From Mesorhizobium loti (GTDB taxonomy: Bacteria > Pseudomonadota > Alphaproteobacteria > Rhizobiales > Rhizobiaceae): 64,000 nucleotides of DNA. The position numbers and the translations under genes are program-made. Where the stretch lies: NCBI GenBank assembly GCA_014189435.1, contig CP050295.1, positions 1-64,000 on the forward strand. Reading direction: 5' to 3'. Below the pieces are notes generated by a model that saw nothing but the letters and a program-made list of their open reading frames with translations, did no database searches and was not told the origin of the DNA. Below are positions 9,033 through 17,820 of this stretch, piece by piece. Within the stretch, counting starts at the first letter, position 1. Each line of letters starts with the position of its first letter.

Positions 9033-10390
9033 ATCCCGCTGCCCATTTCTTCGCCTGCTGTGTCGCACCAGCTCTCGAGGGAGGTACGGCTGATGAATCC
9101 AGGATGCTCGGGGTTCGCGTATGGCGAGCGCCCAAGAAGGCTGTTGAGGATGCGACGTGCGCGCCAGGCCAGCAGCCTAAGATTCGGATCGGCCAGCCCG
9201 CGCTGCCCGAGGTTCGCGTTCTGTACGAAGATGCGTCTGTCACGCGGTCCGTCCCAGGACACCGAAAAGTCCTCGCCAATAACCATCTCTTTGTCGATCT
9301 GTTCCAGCCGGTCCGCGATCGGTTCCAAGAAGCCTGGCACCGCGTTCTCGTAACCGGTGGCCAGGATGACGATGTCGGCCGTGACTTCTTCGATATCGTC
9401 AATGCCGCGCTGCAGGGTCAGCCTGTGACCCGCGCCGGCGTTGATGCAGCGCGAGACGTTGCAACCCGGCCACAGTGCGATGTCGCATTGGTTTGGCTCG
9501 AGAAATTCGTGGCGATACAGCGCCTGATACACAGCGCGCAGCGTGCTTTCCGAAATGCCGTCCGAGGCAAGCACAAAACGCCGAAGGAAGAGCTTGCGCT
9601 GCGACTCGCTCATCGCCGCGAAACGATCCGAAAAGCAGGGCATGAACAACTCGTTTGTGAACGGGCTGTTGTCGATGGGCAGGTAGTTTTCGCGCTGTGA
9701 GACCCAAGTGATCGAGGCAGGCCGCTGTTCGTTCGGTCGGCTGACAAGATGCAACAGCACCTCGGCTCCCGACTGTCCCCCGCCAACCACGCAGACATCC
9801 TTTTTCCGCACTTCTGGATGGATGTGCAGTACATCAGATGAGTGGAACAGGTTGGCCCCAGTCCAGCCCTGAAACTGAGGCGGAATTTGCGCCTGCTTGC
9901 CAATGCCGACCACCACGTTTCTGGCGCCAAGAACCGCGTCGTCCGTCCGCACCTGAAACTCGCCGTCAAAGCGGATTTCGCGCACCGTCTCTCCGCCGCG
10001 GACAAGCGGATTTTTTTGGAAAGCCCAGTTCAGGTACTGCTCGAACTCAGCTCTGAGCACGGCCTCGAACTGTGCGTTCAGGAAGTGGTACAGACGCCCG
10101 TTCTCGTCCAGGTAGTTTACGAAAGTGTAGGCCGATCGCGGATTCACCAGCGTGACCAGATCCTTGAAGTGGCTGACCTGGAGCTCCGAGGAATCGAATG
10201 CGCTGCCTGGATGCCAGCGGAAGTCGACTTGCCGATCCAGGAACAGTGCCCCTTGCCCGATTTCCTCGTGTAACTGACACGCAAGGCTCAAATTAGACGG
10301 GCCAGCACCGACCCCAATGCAAGAGTGCTCCACTTGTCTTGCTCCTATAGCGTTTCCCAATAAGGGATGTTCGCGGCAAGTATCGGCCAT
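9029..10390 (-). CDS. lysine/ornithine N-monooxygenase (IucD/PvdA family)
   Basis: The protein has 453 residues and would hydroxylate the side-chain amine of lysine or ornithine using FAD and NADPH, the first step of hydroxamate siderophore or related hydroxamate synthesis. CIGVGAGPSNLSLA near residues 24-37 is the FAD motif, followed by FRWHPGSAFDSSELQVSHFKD in two overlapping pieces. CVVGGGQSGAEVLLHL near residue 200 is the NADPH motif, and DIVILATGYENAVPGFL near residue 345 is the family ATGY box. Length is normal. The start at 10390 has GGAGGG upstream; a shorter GTG start just before EHSCIGVG is possible. The partner gene at its 3' end is reduced to a stub, so the pathway is probably incomplete here. 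A sigma54-like element lies 364 bp upstream. Confidence 0.88.
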   Translation of the reverse strand: MADTCREHPLLGNAIGARQVEHSCIGVGAGPSNLSLACQLHEEIGQGALFLDRQVDFRWHPGSAFDSSELQVSHFKDLVTLVNPRSAYTFVNYLDENGRLYHFLNAQFEAVLRAEFEQYLNWAFQKNPLVRGGETVREIRFDGEFQVRTDDAVLGARNVVVGIGKQAQIPPQFQGWTGANLFHSSDVLHIHPEVRKKDVCVVGGGQSGAEVLLHLVSRPNEQRPASITWVSQRENYLPIDNSPFTNELFMPCFSDRFAAMSESQRKLFLRRFVLASDGISESTLRAVYQALYRHEFLEPNQCDIALWPGCNVSRCINAGAGHRLTLQRGIDDIEEVTADIVILATGYENAVPGFLEPIADRLEQIDKEMVIGEDFSVSWDGPRDRRIFVQNANLGQRGLADPNLRLLAWRARRILNSLLGRSPYANPEHPGFISRTSLESWCDTAGEEMGSGI

Positions 10391-10683
10391 AGCTGTTGGG
10401 CTTACCCTCCAGCAGTGATTCTCGACCTTGGTGCCGCTGGATTTGCAGCAGTTTGTCCTCGCGTTCGTGTTGTCGGGTGTGAAGCCCGTGGATCCAGCCC
10501 AGTGATAAGATCAACAACTCATGCCGGCGACATGTGGCGATTGGGCGGATTGTCGTATGTCCGCCACGTCGCCGTCAGCGACATGCTTCCAAGCCTCCCG
10601 TATTTAATCGGCGCAGTCGCCCGCCTTGGCCATGATGCGCCGACCTTCGACCGGCTTGGTGACCGTCAAGGCTGCGGTGTTGA

Positions 10684-11091
10684 ATGCAGCGACAGTATTT
10701 TTCGATGAGGCTGATCAGAGGAGGACATCCGCTGGGGCGTTCTGAATGTCCCTGCATCGAACGTGCCAGAAGGAAATTATGTCAAACCAACGGGCAGCAG
10801 GTTTGTGATCGGGTCGGGTATCTGCTCACGGCAGACTCAGACCAAGTTGCAACGGCCAAAATGTTTAGAGAACGATTCCCCGATAAGCAGATCATTAGTG
10901 TTGCCCGCCGGGCCGATCTCACAGCAAAAGAGATTTTGCCTCACGTTCACGATATCCGGTCAATCGAGAAAGCGACTATTGAAGCCTGCCAGTTTGAGGG
11001 TGCGGTCATAATCGTGAACGGTGAAAGGGTGGCTAAACGACCAGCTGAATATGCGCCGCCCGAAACTGCCGCCATTCAAATTGCAAACTGA
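10684..11091 (+). CDS. hypothetical protein or C-terminal gene relic
   Basis: This frame has 135 codons. From about 10800 its composition looks protein-like (VATAKMFRERFPDKQIISVA, then EKATIEACQFEGAVIIVNGE), whereas the first 40 codons look random. No ribosome binding site fits the first start codon. I do not recognise the family. It may be the 3' end of a gene whose 5' part is lost, lying between the N-monooxygenase and the carbonic anhydrase. A sigma54-like element for the opposite strand lies inside it. Confidence 0.35.
   Translation: MQRQYFSMRLIRGGHPLGRSECPCIERARRKLCQTNGQQVCDRVGYLLTADSDQVATAKMFRERFPDKQIISVARRADLTAKEILPHVHDIRSIEKATIEACQFEGAVIIVNGERVAKRPAEYAPPETAAIQIAN
10754..10768 (-). 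promoter_or_regulatory. candidate sigma54 promoter facing the N-monooxygenase gene
   Basis: On the minus strand the sequence reads TGGCACGTTCGATGC, with correct GG/GC spacing. No TGT-N10-ACA site was found in the 200 bp further upstream, and the gap to the start codon is long, so function is uncertain. Confidence 0.45.
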
Positions 11092-11321
11092 GACAACCGC
11101 AGCGTTGTGCAGACTGTTGCGGATGGAATGCTGGACGAGACAATTAGAGCGTTACTGCATAGGACCAGTGACGCGTCAGACGCGATAAAAAGTTCCAAAG
11201 GGCAAGGCCGTTCTCCTGGTTGGAAGTGATGCGAGTCGGCAGCTCTCGCCGACTCGCACTTAAGTTTCAAAGCTCGTGCCATTTGCTGAGCTTTGCTGGA
11301 TGGAACCGCAACAGAGCCGAC

Positions 11322-12074
11322 TCAACCGAGGCCTAGAATGAAGCGCCGATTAGGTGAATGGATAGGCCGCGCGTTCAACGGGTAGAGTGAGGTAAATCGC
11401 TCGATGTCTGCGGGGTCGACGTCGACCGGCTCCATTGCCACCATCCACTCGACGTTTTCGGTGCATGGCGGTGTCGTCAATGACCCCTCGTAGGTCCAGT
11501 AGCCAAGCGACGCCGGCAGGAGCCCGTTGGGATCGACCTCGTCGACCGCGATCTCCTCGCCTGACTTTCCGGGAAAGGCCGCGGCAAGGCCGGCAAAGCT
11601 GACATTTGTCGCGCCCGGCCTCAAAAAGACGCCCAGCACACCCAGACCACCGCTCTGTGTGTCCTTATGAACGAAATGCGCTTCCATCGGGAAGGTCTTG
11701 CCCGCCACCTGGTGTTCGCTCGGCGCATGAAAATGGAACTGTACCAGTTCGTAGACACGATCCCCGCGAGTCAGCGTGCTGCCTTCCGGCATATTGATTT
11801 GGATGGTGTGACCGTTGTTCATCATGTTGCCGCCGCCTTTTCCCCAACCGATGGCGATATGTGGAATCTCGGCCTTGACTGCGCTCTTGATATTGATCGG
11901 TGATTGCTGCGTGCCTGCCGAGCAGGCGAAATTTTTCTTGTCCAAATCGGCCCAGTGCTCCGGTCCGTCCGGGCCTGTATATCCCCAATGAGTGCTGACC
12001 GCATGCGCGGCTTGAACGCAAACCGGGCATGCTCCGAGTGCGACGAACCCTTTAATCAGATTACGACGATGCAT
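11322..12074 (-). CDS. alpha-type carbonic anhydrase, exported
   Basis: The protein has 250 residues and catalyses CO2/bicarbonate interconversion in the periplasm. The N-terminus MHRRNLIKGFVALGACPVC resembles a twin-arginine signal (RRNLIK, then a short hydrophobic stretch ending near AHA). Mature enzyme features are HWGYTGPDGPEHW, SPINIKSAV, the zinc histidines in VQFHFHAPSEH and MEAHFVH, and LTTPPCTENVEW near residue 195. Length and order match the bacterial alpha class. Carbonic anhydrases of this class have been linked to nodule physiology in M. loti. No NifA site or -24/-12 element was found in 400 bp upstream, so its regulation is not visible. Confidence 0.92.
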   Translation of the reverse strand: MHRRNLIKGFVALGACPVCVQAAHAVSTHWGYTGPDGPEHWADLDKKNFACSAGTQQSPINIKSAVKAEIPHIAIGWGKGGGNMMNNGHTIQINMPEGSTLTRGDRVYELVQFHFHAPSEHQVAGKTFPMEAHFVHKDTQSGGLGVLGVFLRPGATNVSFAGLAAAFPGKSGEEIAVDEVDPNGLLPASLGYWTYEGSLTTPPCTENVEWMVAMEPVDVDPADIERFTSLYPLNARPIHSPNRRFILGLG

Positions 12075-12859
12075 ATTGTTTTTGCTCCTTAATGCGAACT
12101 GATGTTTCCGATTGCCGCTGTCCTAGCAGGCCCCTGATCGCCAATAGGGCGACGCATGTGGTCAAGTGCGGGGCGACGCCTGGCGCAAGCCTTGGCTTCC
12201 GTCCATGAAGCAGACTGGCGGCTTCGACTCCGCAACCGCGCTGATTTTAGGCTAACTGATTACAGGTTGACATTGAGCAGACCTGAACGTGGTGGCACAC
12301 CAATAACACTCGCGGCGGTACCCCATCTAGGGTTGCGTACAATCTTGCGAATTGTTCTCGCTATTCGCGGCGGCAGAGGCAAAAGTGCTTCGACATTCGA
12401 TCGTGGAACTGGAACACAGCGCCCACGGCAGCCGTCACCAGCGTAGGGGACTTTTTCGCCGGGATCGTAGAACTTCTCATTCTCCTCACAGAAACTACGC
12501 GGTTTGTCGCGGCCGTTGTCACGGGAGAGTGCGTCCCAGCCTTGTTCGCGACCGATTGATCCTTGCCCTCGCAAGCCAAGGTGGCGTCATCGCCTCGACT
12601 AACGTCGTTCCAGACATTGCCTTGAAATCCAAGAGCACGTCGTGACCCTCGCTGCCGAGGGTTTCGGGAACTTGAGCTACCCGAATACCCATTGTTATCC
12701 CAAATACTACTTGTGATACGGCCCACCAAAACCAAGCGCCTTCATATATTTCTCAGCGGAGCTTTGGAAAATCGATTGGTTGGATGGCGCACATTTACGG
12801 GATGGATATCTTGATGTCGCGTTCGCCTTTCTGCTTACCAATGCCGCGGCAGCGGCGGA
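12075..12859. other. long stretch without a recognisable gene
   Basis: No open frame of convincing composition occurs on either strand. An imperfect palindrome ACAAT-N7-ATTGT lies at 12339-12355. Nothing else is evident. Confidence 0.4.
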
Positions 12860-13141
12860 TGAGCAGCGAGGATCCGGCGGATGCGGAGGCGAAGATGGGT
12901 TTCGGTGTTCTGCAGCACCCCGCGCGGTCTCTTTGGAGCAAGTGATGATCTAGTCACCCCGACCATGGCGCGTGTTATCGCGTGTTATACGGCGAACAAA
13001 AAAGGCGACGGGCGGCGGCGGGCAGGGACGCCGGCGACCAGTTGCGTTCCTGCGCGTCTGTGGCATGCCGGGCGACATAAACAGGTTGGGGTCCATCGCT
13101 ACTTCGAACCCAACATGGTCTGAAACCGGTCTGGTCGCCAT
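12860..13141 (-). pseudogene. relic of the 5' end of a P450 gene like the intact one at 22-23 kb
   Basis: Read on the minus strand from an ATG at 13141, this segment aligns base by base with the first part of the intact P450 gene (start 23372). The relic has MATRPVSDHVG...LFMSPGMP where the intact gene has MAINWVPDHIP...LFKSPGML. Other shared blocks are the plus-strand GGCATGCCGGGCGACATAAA near 13062 and CTGCAGCACCC near 12910. Several indels break the frame and the similarity fades near 12860. Only about the first quarter of the gene remains. Its promoter region is also preserved in degenerate form (13348-13459). Confidence 0.75.
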
Positions 13142-13347
13142 CTGGTTTATCTCGGAGGTCAGTGTTCATGCACCGGATTGAGATCGCACTGCTGATCACA
13201 CAGTCGCGGTTACCAGTAGTTGTACAGTCCCGCCGGAGGCGGCTGTTGCGGGGGCAGTCCACCCGCCACGAGCGCGGATGAGATCGGTCGCGAATTCAAG
13301 CAGCTTGGGCCCTCCGCGACGCACGGCCGACAGGCAGAATTATCGAA

Positions 13348-13362
13348 GCAAGTTGCGTGCCG
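13348..13362 (-). promoter_or_regulatory. relic sigma54 promoter of the P450 pseudogene
   Basis: The minus strand reads CGGCACGCAACTTGC, identical over all 15 bases to the promoter of the intact P450 gene at 23541-23555. It would transcribe leftward into the relic. Confidence 0.7.
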
Positions 13363-13443
13363 GACTTGCGCCGATGATGCTGCACCACTTCTCCGTGCGC
13401 GCGGCCCGGCCAGGTCACGATTTCGTCGGGCTTTCGACATTCT

Positions 13444-13459
13444 CGTGCAGTCTCAGACA
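13444..13459 (-). promoter_or_regulatory. degenerate NifA activator site of the P450 pseudogene
   Basis: CGT-N10-ACA at the position that matches the perfect TGT-N10-ACA of the intact locus (23639-23654). One conserved base is lost. It lies 81 bp upstream of the relic promoter, against 83 bp in the intact copy. Confidence 0.6.
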
Positions 13460-13739
13460 CAACATGGTTTGCTGGTGGATACCTCACCTCACCCCACCTC
13501 AGTCGCGCAAACGGACCGACCTGCCCTGAACGAACGCGGCAGCCACCTGAGCCAGAGCGGAAGTTGTGACCGCCTGACAGTACGCGCCCGTAGTGCGACC
13601 TTCGGGGTGTGATTGGACGCCCACCGCAAACTGCCTGTCTTGCGAGCCCGCGGATTTCCGAGCTTTACGACATAGCCGATCGATACCACTTCGATCCAGG
13701 GAACGCTGATACGGTGACCTGGTCGAGCTCAGTACCTTT

Positions 13740-14025
13740 GCTGAGGGGCGAGTAAGCGACTAAAGGCGCGCCCCGCTCCTGCTCGCGCCGAACGGTTGCC
13801 TGCGAAGCAGTGAACCCCTGCTTCAAGTCAAATGGCATGGCGCTTGCGATGTAGTCCCTAGAACGCATCCAGCACATATGAAAGCCACGAACGAACATGG
13901 CCTACACGCGAAGCTGCATGCAAGCGCCTGAGGATACTATGCCCATTCCGGCTATACATCGACGTATTTCCAGACCTCCGTGCTCGGTAGCTGTCTTGCG
14001 CATGGCTGTTCTGGGACCGACGCGC
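13740..14025 (+). pseudogene. degenerate repeat, possibly an rpoN relic
   Basis: This stretch shares spaced blocks with 26.95-27.24 kb, such as CATGGC at 13895 followed by ACGCGAAGCT, and TTGCGCATGGC near 14000. In the other copy the sequence continues into a recognisable RpoN C-terminus. No open frame remains. Assignment to rpoN rests on that link only and is weak. Confidence 0.35.
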
Positions 14026-14445
14026 CAATTCATGGCGCTCCCCCAATTGCTGGCCGGTCCTGATCAATGTGTGAGTGTCAAAGAACTCCCAAAAAGGGAT
14101 GCCCAAGCTGACGTCGGCGCGTCACTGCCAACCACCTTCGGTACTCCGAAATCGGGGCTCTCTCGCAACCCAACAGTTGGCGCGTCACAGCCCTATTTCG
14201 AAACTGCCCCTTCTGATCACCACGCCTGTTTCCTCGATGACGAGCAGCGGGTCGTCGATGTCCCCTTCAGGCGATCGCCGCAAAAGGCTGTCGGCGCCGC
14301 CCGATGCCACCAAGATCACCTATGTCGACGTCGTTCGGGTGATGAAGACCAGAAGCCAAGATGCTCCCATCCCACAAGAATCAAAGCGGGTCGGGAACCG
14401 CAAGGCCTTATCTCGTGCCTGGGGCGCCGAGGCCGAAAAATGTCG

Positions 14446-14464
14446 GCACGCCCAGAAGGCGTGC
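14446..14464. repeat. perfect inverted repeat upstream of prxS
   Basis: GCACGCC-CAGAA-GGCGTGC, with seven-base arms, ends 28 bp before the prxS start codon. It would form a strong hairpin in the 5' leader or could be an operator. No -24/-12 element with correct spacing was found here. Confidence 0.5.
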
Positions 14465-14492
14465 ACAAGTTTTCATTTAAAGGAGCAAGCTG

Positions 14493-15026
14493 ATGACGGT
14501 CCACAAGAGGGTTCCCTTCGTCACCTTTCTCACGCGTGTGCGCGATGAGTCAGTTCAGGGGCCCAATCCATATCGCTGGGAAGAAAAGACATCCGACGAC
14601 TACTTTGCCGGCAAGCGCGTCATCCTGTTCTCGCTACCTGGCGCCTTCACGCCGACCTGCTCGACCTACCAACTGCCCAAATTCGAAGCCCTCTATGACG
14701 AGTTTGAGAAGGAGGGAATTGAAGCCATCTACTGCCTTTCCGTCAACGATGCCTTCGTCATGAATGCGTGGGGGAAATCCTTGGGCCTGCAGAAGGTGCG
14801 GCTCATCCCGGATGGATCGGGCGAGTTTACGCGCAAAATGGGCATGCTGGTTGCCAAGGACAATCTCGGCTTCGGTATGCGCTCTTGGCGCTACGCCGCC
14901 CTTATCAACAATGGCGTGGTGGAGCAGTGGTTTGAGGAGGATGGTTTCTCCGACAACTGCGAGGCCGACCCCTATGGCGTATCATCCCCGCAGAACGTTC
15001 TTGAAACCCTCAAGGCTGCCGCATGA
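14493..15026 (+). CDS. prxS: peroxiredoxin, Prx5-like (PrxS)
   Basis: The protein has 177 residues and reduces peroxides through a cysteine in GAFTPTCSTYQLPKFE (Cys near residue 55). It also has LSVNDAFVMNAWGK and the C-terminal region DNLGFGMRSWRYAALIN typical of the Prx5/AhpE-type thioredoxin fold. AAAGGAG lies just upstream of ATG 14493. rpoN2 starts 74 bp downstream on the same strand; in Rhizobium etli a prxS-rpoN2 operon is known and contributes to symbiotic nitrogen fixation, so the call follows from both sequence and order. The product likely protects the nodule bacterium against peroxide. A perfect hairpin precedes the ribosome binding site. Confidence 0.93.
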   Translation: MTVHKRVPFVTFLTRVRDESVQGPNPYRWEEKTSDDYFAGKRVILFSLPGAFTPTCSTYQLPKFEALYDEFEKEGIEAIYCLSVNDAFVMNAWGKSLGLQKVRLIPDGSGEFTRKMGMLVAKDNLGFGMRSWRYAALINNGVVEQWFEEDGFSDNCEADPYGVSSPQNVLETLKAAA

Positions 15027-15099
15027 CCTAGCGGCGTCAAAGCCTCGCAGATCCCATTGGCCACCGCCAGAGCCACGCTCGACAGGAGTCGCGCCCACC

Positions 15100-16563
15100 A
15101 TGCAATCCTCAGCAAGCCTGCTTCAGCGTCAGAAGCAATCTATGATTGCGTCGCCTCAACTGATTGAGTCGATCCGATTGCTGCAACTGGCGCATACCGA
15201 GCTGCATCAGTACGTGGGGCAGGAAATCGCAAAGAACCCGCTTTTGGAGTTGGCGCCAAGCGAGGAAGGGCCGTCTGGAGATGATTGGTCGATTCCGGGA
15301 GAGGATCCCGACATCGGCGCACGTGAAAAGGACTTTGACAAGCCGACCAGTGCCGAGGCCCCGGAAAGGTTCATGCAATCGAAATCGACCGGCAACACAG
15401 CCAACGCCCCGCCGGGCGCGGGCAATGCAGTCGACAATTTTTCCGTCTCCGCCGAAACATTGCACGACCACGTCGCGCGTCAGATCGCCCTCACTGCGTT
15501 CACATCGCAGGAGAGGCTGATTGCTGGCCAGCTTGCCGCTCACCTGGAAGATACTGGCTATCTTCAGGTAAGCCTTGTGGAACTGGCCAGCAGCCTAAAC
15601 GTCCGGGCGGACGATGTGGAACGGGTGCTCGGAATCTTGCAGCACTTTGATCCACCGGGACTTTTTGCGCGAACTCTCAGCGAATGCCTTGAGATCCAGT
15701 TGCGCCAACGAGACCGGTTCGACCCGGCGATGGCAGCGTTGGTTGCCAACCTTGAGATGCTTGCGCGACGCGATTTTCAGGCATTGAAGCAGCATTGCGG
15801 CGTCGATGAAGAAGACCTTCTCGACATGTTGCATGAAATCCGTGCTCTCGACCCCAAGCCTGGAAATCAGTTCCACACCGGAGGGCCGGAATGCGTCATG
15901 CCTGAAGTCTGGGTCATGCCCTCGCCTGGCGGTGGGTGGCAAATCGAACTTGATCCGAACACGCTACCCAAGCTGCTGATCAACCATACCTACTTCGCCG
16001 AAGTCTCGCGCGCGGCCGTCCAAAATTCGAAAGATCAAGCATTTCTCCACGAATGCTTGCAAAACGCGAACTGGTTAATCCGCAGCCTCGATCAGCGCGC
16101 CAACACGATTCTTAAGGTTGCGACTGAAATCGTGCGCCAGCAGGAGGCCTTTTTGGAACATGGCGTCTCCCACCTGAAGCCTCTCAATCTCAGGACTGTC
16201 GCTGAAGCGATCAACGTGCACGAGTCGACGGTAAGCCGGGTGACATCCAACAAGTACATGCTTACCCCACGCGGTGTTTTCGAGCTGAAGTACTTTTTCA
16301 CTGTCGCGATCGCCTCCTGCGAAGGGGGCGACGCGCACTCCGCCGAAGCTGTGCGCCATCGGATCAAAGCGATAATCGCCGGAGAATCGCTTGCTGACGT
16401 GCTTTCCGACGATGATATCGCTGTCCGGCTCAAAGAAACCGGCATCGATGTTGCACGCCGCACCGTCACAAAATATCGCGAAGCGATGAACATCCCCTCC
16501 TCTGTGCAACGGCGACGGGAAAAGCGCTTGTGGCTAGAGGGCGATCAAGGCTCCGCGGCCTAG
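15100..16563 (+). CDS. rpoN2: RNA polymerase sigma54 factor, symbiotic copy
   Basis: The protein has 487 residues and directs RNA polymerase to -24/-12 promoters. I chose ATG 15100 because the family N-terminus begins there with SLLQRQKQSMIASPQLIESI (the activator-responsive glutamine-rich region I); a much longer frame upstream overlaps prxS and is spurious. The DNA-binding helix-turn-helix LRTVAEAINVHESTVSRVTS lies near residues 365-384, and the RpoN box ARRTVTKYRE near residues 460-470. The gene would serve the NifA-type promoters found throughout this window. Its stop is 22 bp from the convergent nifQ stop. Confidence 0.95.
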   Translation: MQSSASLLQRQKQSMIASPQLIESIRLLQLAHTELHQYVGQEIAKNPLLELAPSEEGPSGDDWSIPGEDPDIGAREKDFDKPTSAEAPERFMQSKSTGNTANAPPGAGNAVDNFSVSAETLHDHVARQIALTAFTSQERLIAGQLAAHLEDTGYLQVSLVELASSLNVRADDVERVLGILQHFDPPGLFARTLSECLEIQLRQRDRFDPAMAALVANLEMLARRDFQALKQHCGVDEEDLLDMLHEIRALDPKPGNQFHTGGPECVMPEVWVMPSPGGGWQIELDPNTLPKLLINHTYFAEVSRAAVQNSKDQAFLHECLQNANWLIRSLDQRANTILKVATEIVRQQEAFLEHGVSHLKPLNLRTVAEAINVHESTVSRVTSNKYMLTPRGVFELKYFFTVAIASCEGGDAHSAEAVRHRIKAIIAGESLADVLSDDDIAVRLKETGIDVARRTVTKYREAMNIPSSVQRRREKRLWLEGDQGSAA

Positions 16564-16584
16564 CAGCGCTGACGAAAGCGGCGC

Positions 16585-17205
16585 TTAATCCAAAGCGATC
16601 CCGTTCTTGATGTGTGCGAGGCGGCTTTCGCCTTGCTCGGGGCCGAAGCAGCTTTCGAAATCATTGCATTCCCGGCAAGTGGGCGCGGTGCATAGCGAAA
16701 AACCTTCGGCCTCGCAGAGTTTGCGGTAGAAGTACTTCTTCCATTTCATGTTTTGGGTGTTGCCGGCTGCCAAGGTCGGAAAATGCGTGGCAAGCAGGCG
16801 GCTGAGCTCGGCCCGATTGAGAAGGCCAAGATCCTGCCAGAGATGGTTGTTGCGCATGGCACGCCGGGCGACGATCTTAGCGAAGCAGGCGCTCGCCGGA
16901 TCGCCCGGCCGGGCATGCGCCAGCAGCAGGCTGTGCAGAAGTTCTTCTTCCATTTCCGGCTTGGGGTCGCATAGCTCGTCCAAGGCGAAGGCGTTTATCG
17001 CGGTAGCGGGGAAACTGTGGGTCAGCACGTCGCGCAGCTCTGCGCGCGAAAGGCCGGTCGACTCCGTCGCCGTCGCCTCGCCGGCCTCGACCTCCTCGAG
17101 CGCACACGAAAGCACACAGGCAAGCACATGCTGATCGAACCCCCTCTTCAACTCGATCCGCGGCCATTGGCGGGCGCAGAGCCAACCATAGTGATGAGCG
17201 AACAT
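16585..17205 (-). CDS. nifQ: NifQ, molybdenum donor for FeMo-cofactor synthesis
   Basis: The protein has 206 residues from ATG 17205, which has CAGGAGAA upstream. NifQ is an iron-sulfur protein that supplies molybdenum for FeMo-co. The C-terminal cysteine cluster CTAPTCRECNDFESC (C-x4-C-x2-C-x5-C) near residues 175-190 is the family hallmark, and NMKWKKYFYRKLCE just before it is also conserved. The reading frame upstream is open without a stop into the decayed fdxB, so a fused product is formally possible. It is last in a leftward series that begins with the P450 gene, all on the minus strand, and is convergent with rpoN2. Confidence 0.9.
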   Translation of the reverse strand: MFAHHYGWLCARQWPRIELKRGFDQHVLACVLSCALEEVEAGEATATESTGLSRAELRDVLTHSFPATAINAFALDELCDPKPEMEEELLHSLLLAHARPGDPASACFAKIVARRAMRNNHLWQDLGLLNRAELSRLLATHFPTLAAGNTQNMKWKKYFYRKLCEAEGFSLCTAPTCRECNDFESCFGPEQGESRLAHIKNGIALD

Positions 17206-17523
17206 GGTGCCGTTCTCCTGGTCGTCTGCCGCGACCTTGTCGGCCGCAACATGCGTCTGGCAGTTCTTTGGGTAAATGCGGGCTCCGCAGCCAATGCAGC
17301 GGCCGGCCTGGTCGACGAGCATGATCATGCGGTTGAGCTCGGCGTCGAGGTGTTCGCCCTCGCCGGCGCCGAGGATTCACTCGCTGATCGACGCTATGGA
17401 GGTGCACCGCGCGCGCGAGCAGACCTTGAAGCAGCGGCCGAAGCCGATGCAGGTCGTGCCGTCGAGAGTGGTCAGATATCGCGGCACCCATCTGGAGGCG
17501 TCGCGGGTGACGAAAGCGCTCAT
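17206..17523 (-). pseudogene. fdxB: FdxB-type ferredoxin, degenerate
   Basis: The start ATG at 17523 gives SAFVTRDASRWVPRYLTTLDG, typical of nif-associated 2[4Fe-4S] ferredoxins. The first cluster reads CIGFGRCFKVC where CIGCGRCFKVC is expected, so one ligand is Phe. The frame then meets a stop at 17377-17379 after local indels. The second cluster reads CIGCGARIYPKNC where the family has CIGCGACxRxCPKNC, so two cysteines are missing. Both clusters are therefore damaged independently, which argues for real decay and not sequencing error. The remaining frame runs into nifQ with no stop. Confidence 0.8.
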
Positions 17524-17820
17524 CGGGAGTTCCCCAATGCATGGAGCTTTCTTGCAGCTGCTGAGCGCCCGGGGTACCGCGGACATGCGGAAGCTGCATC
17601 CTCACTATGCGAGCGGCATAGTGACACCGCTTCCGGGCCGCAGACCAGAGCCACAGCGATGGATAGCCTGGCAAGGCACTGGTTTGACTGATCCTCGACA
17701 TAGGTTACCCCCAACCCCATCGCGACAAGCGACCTGGAGATTCCGTCCTACCTTGTCCGCGCGCTTCTGCCCTTTCGAGACGACAAGCAGATGAGGTGGA
17801 AGCTCAAGCCGTTGCGGATT

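Noticed and set aside
14400..14492. sigma54 promoter of prxS
   Set aside because: CGGCAC at 14444 has no GC at the required distance; only a hairpin was found.
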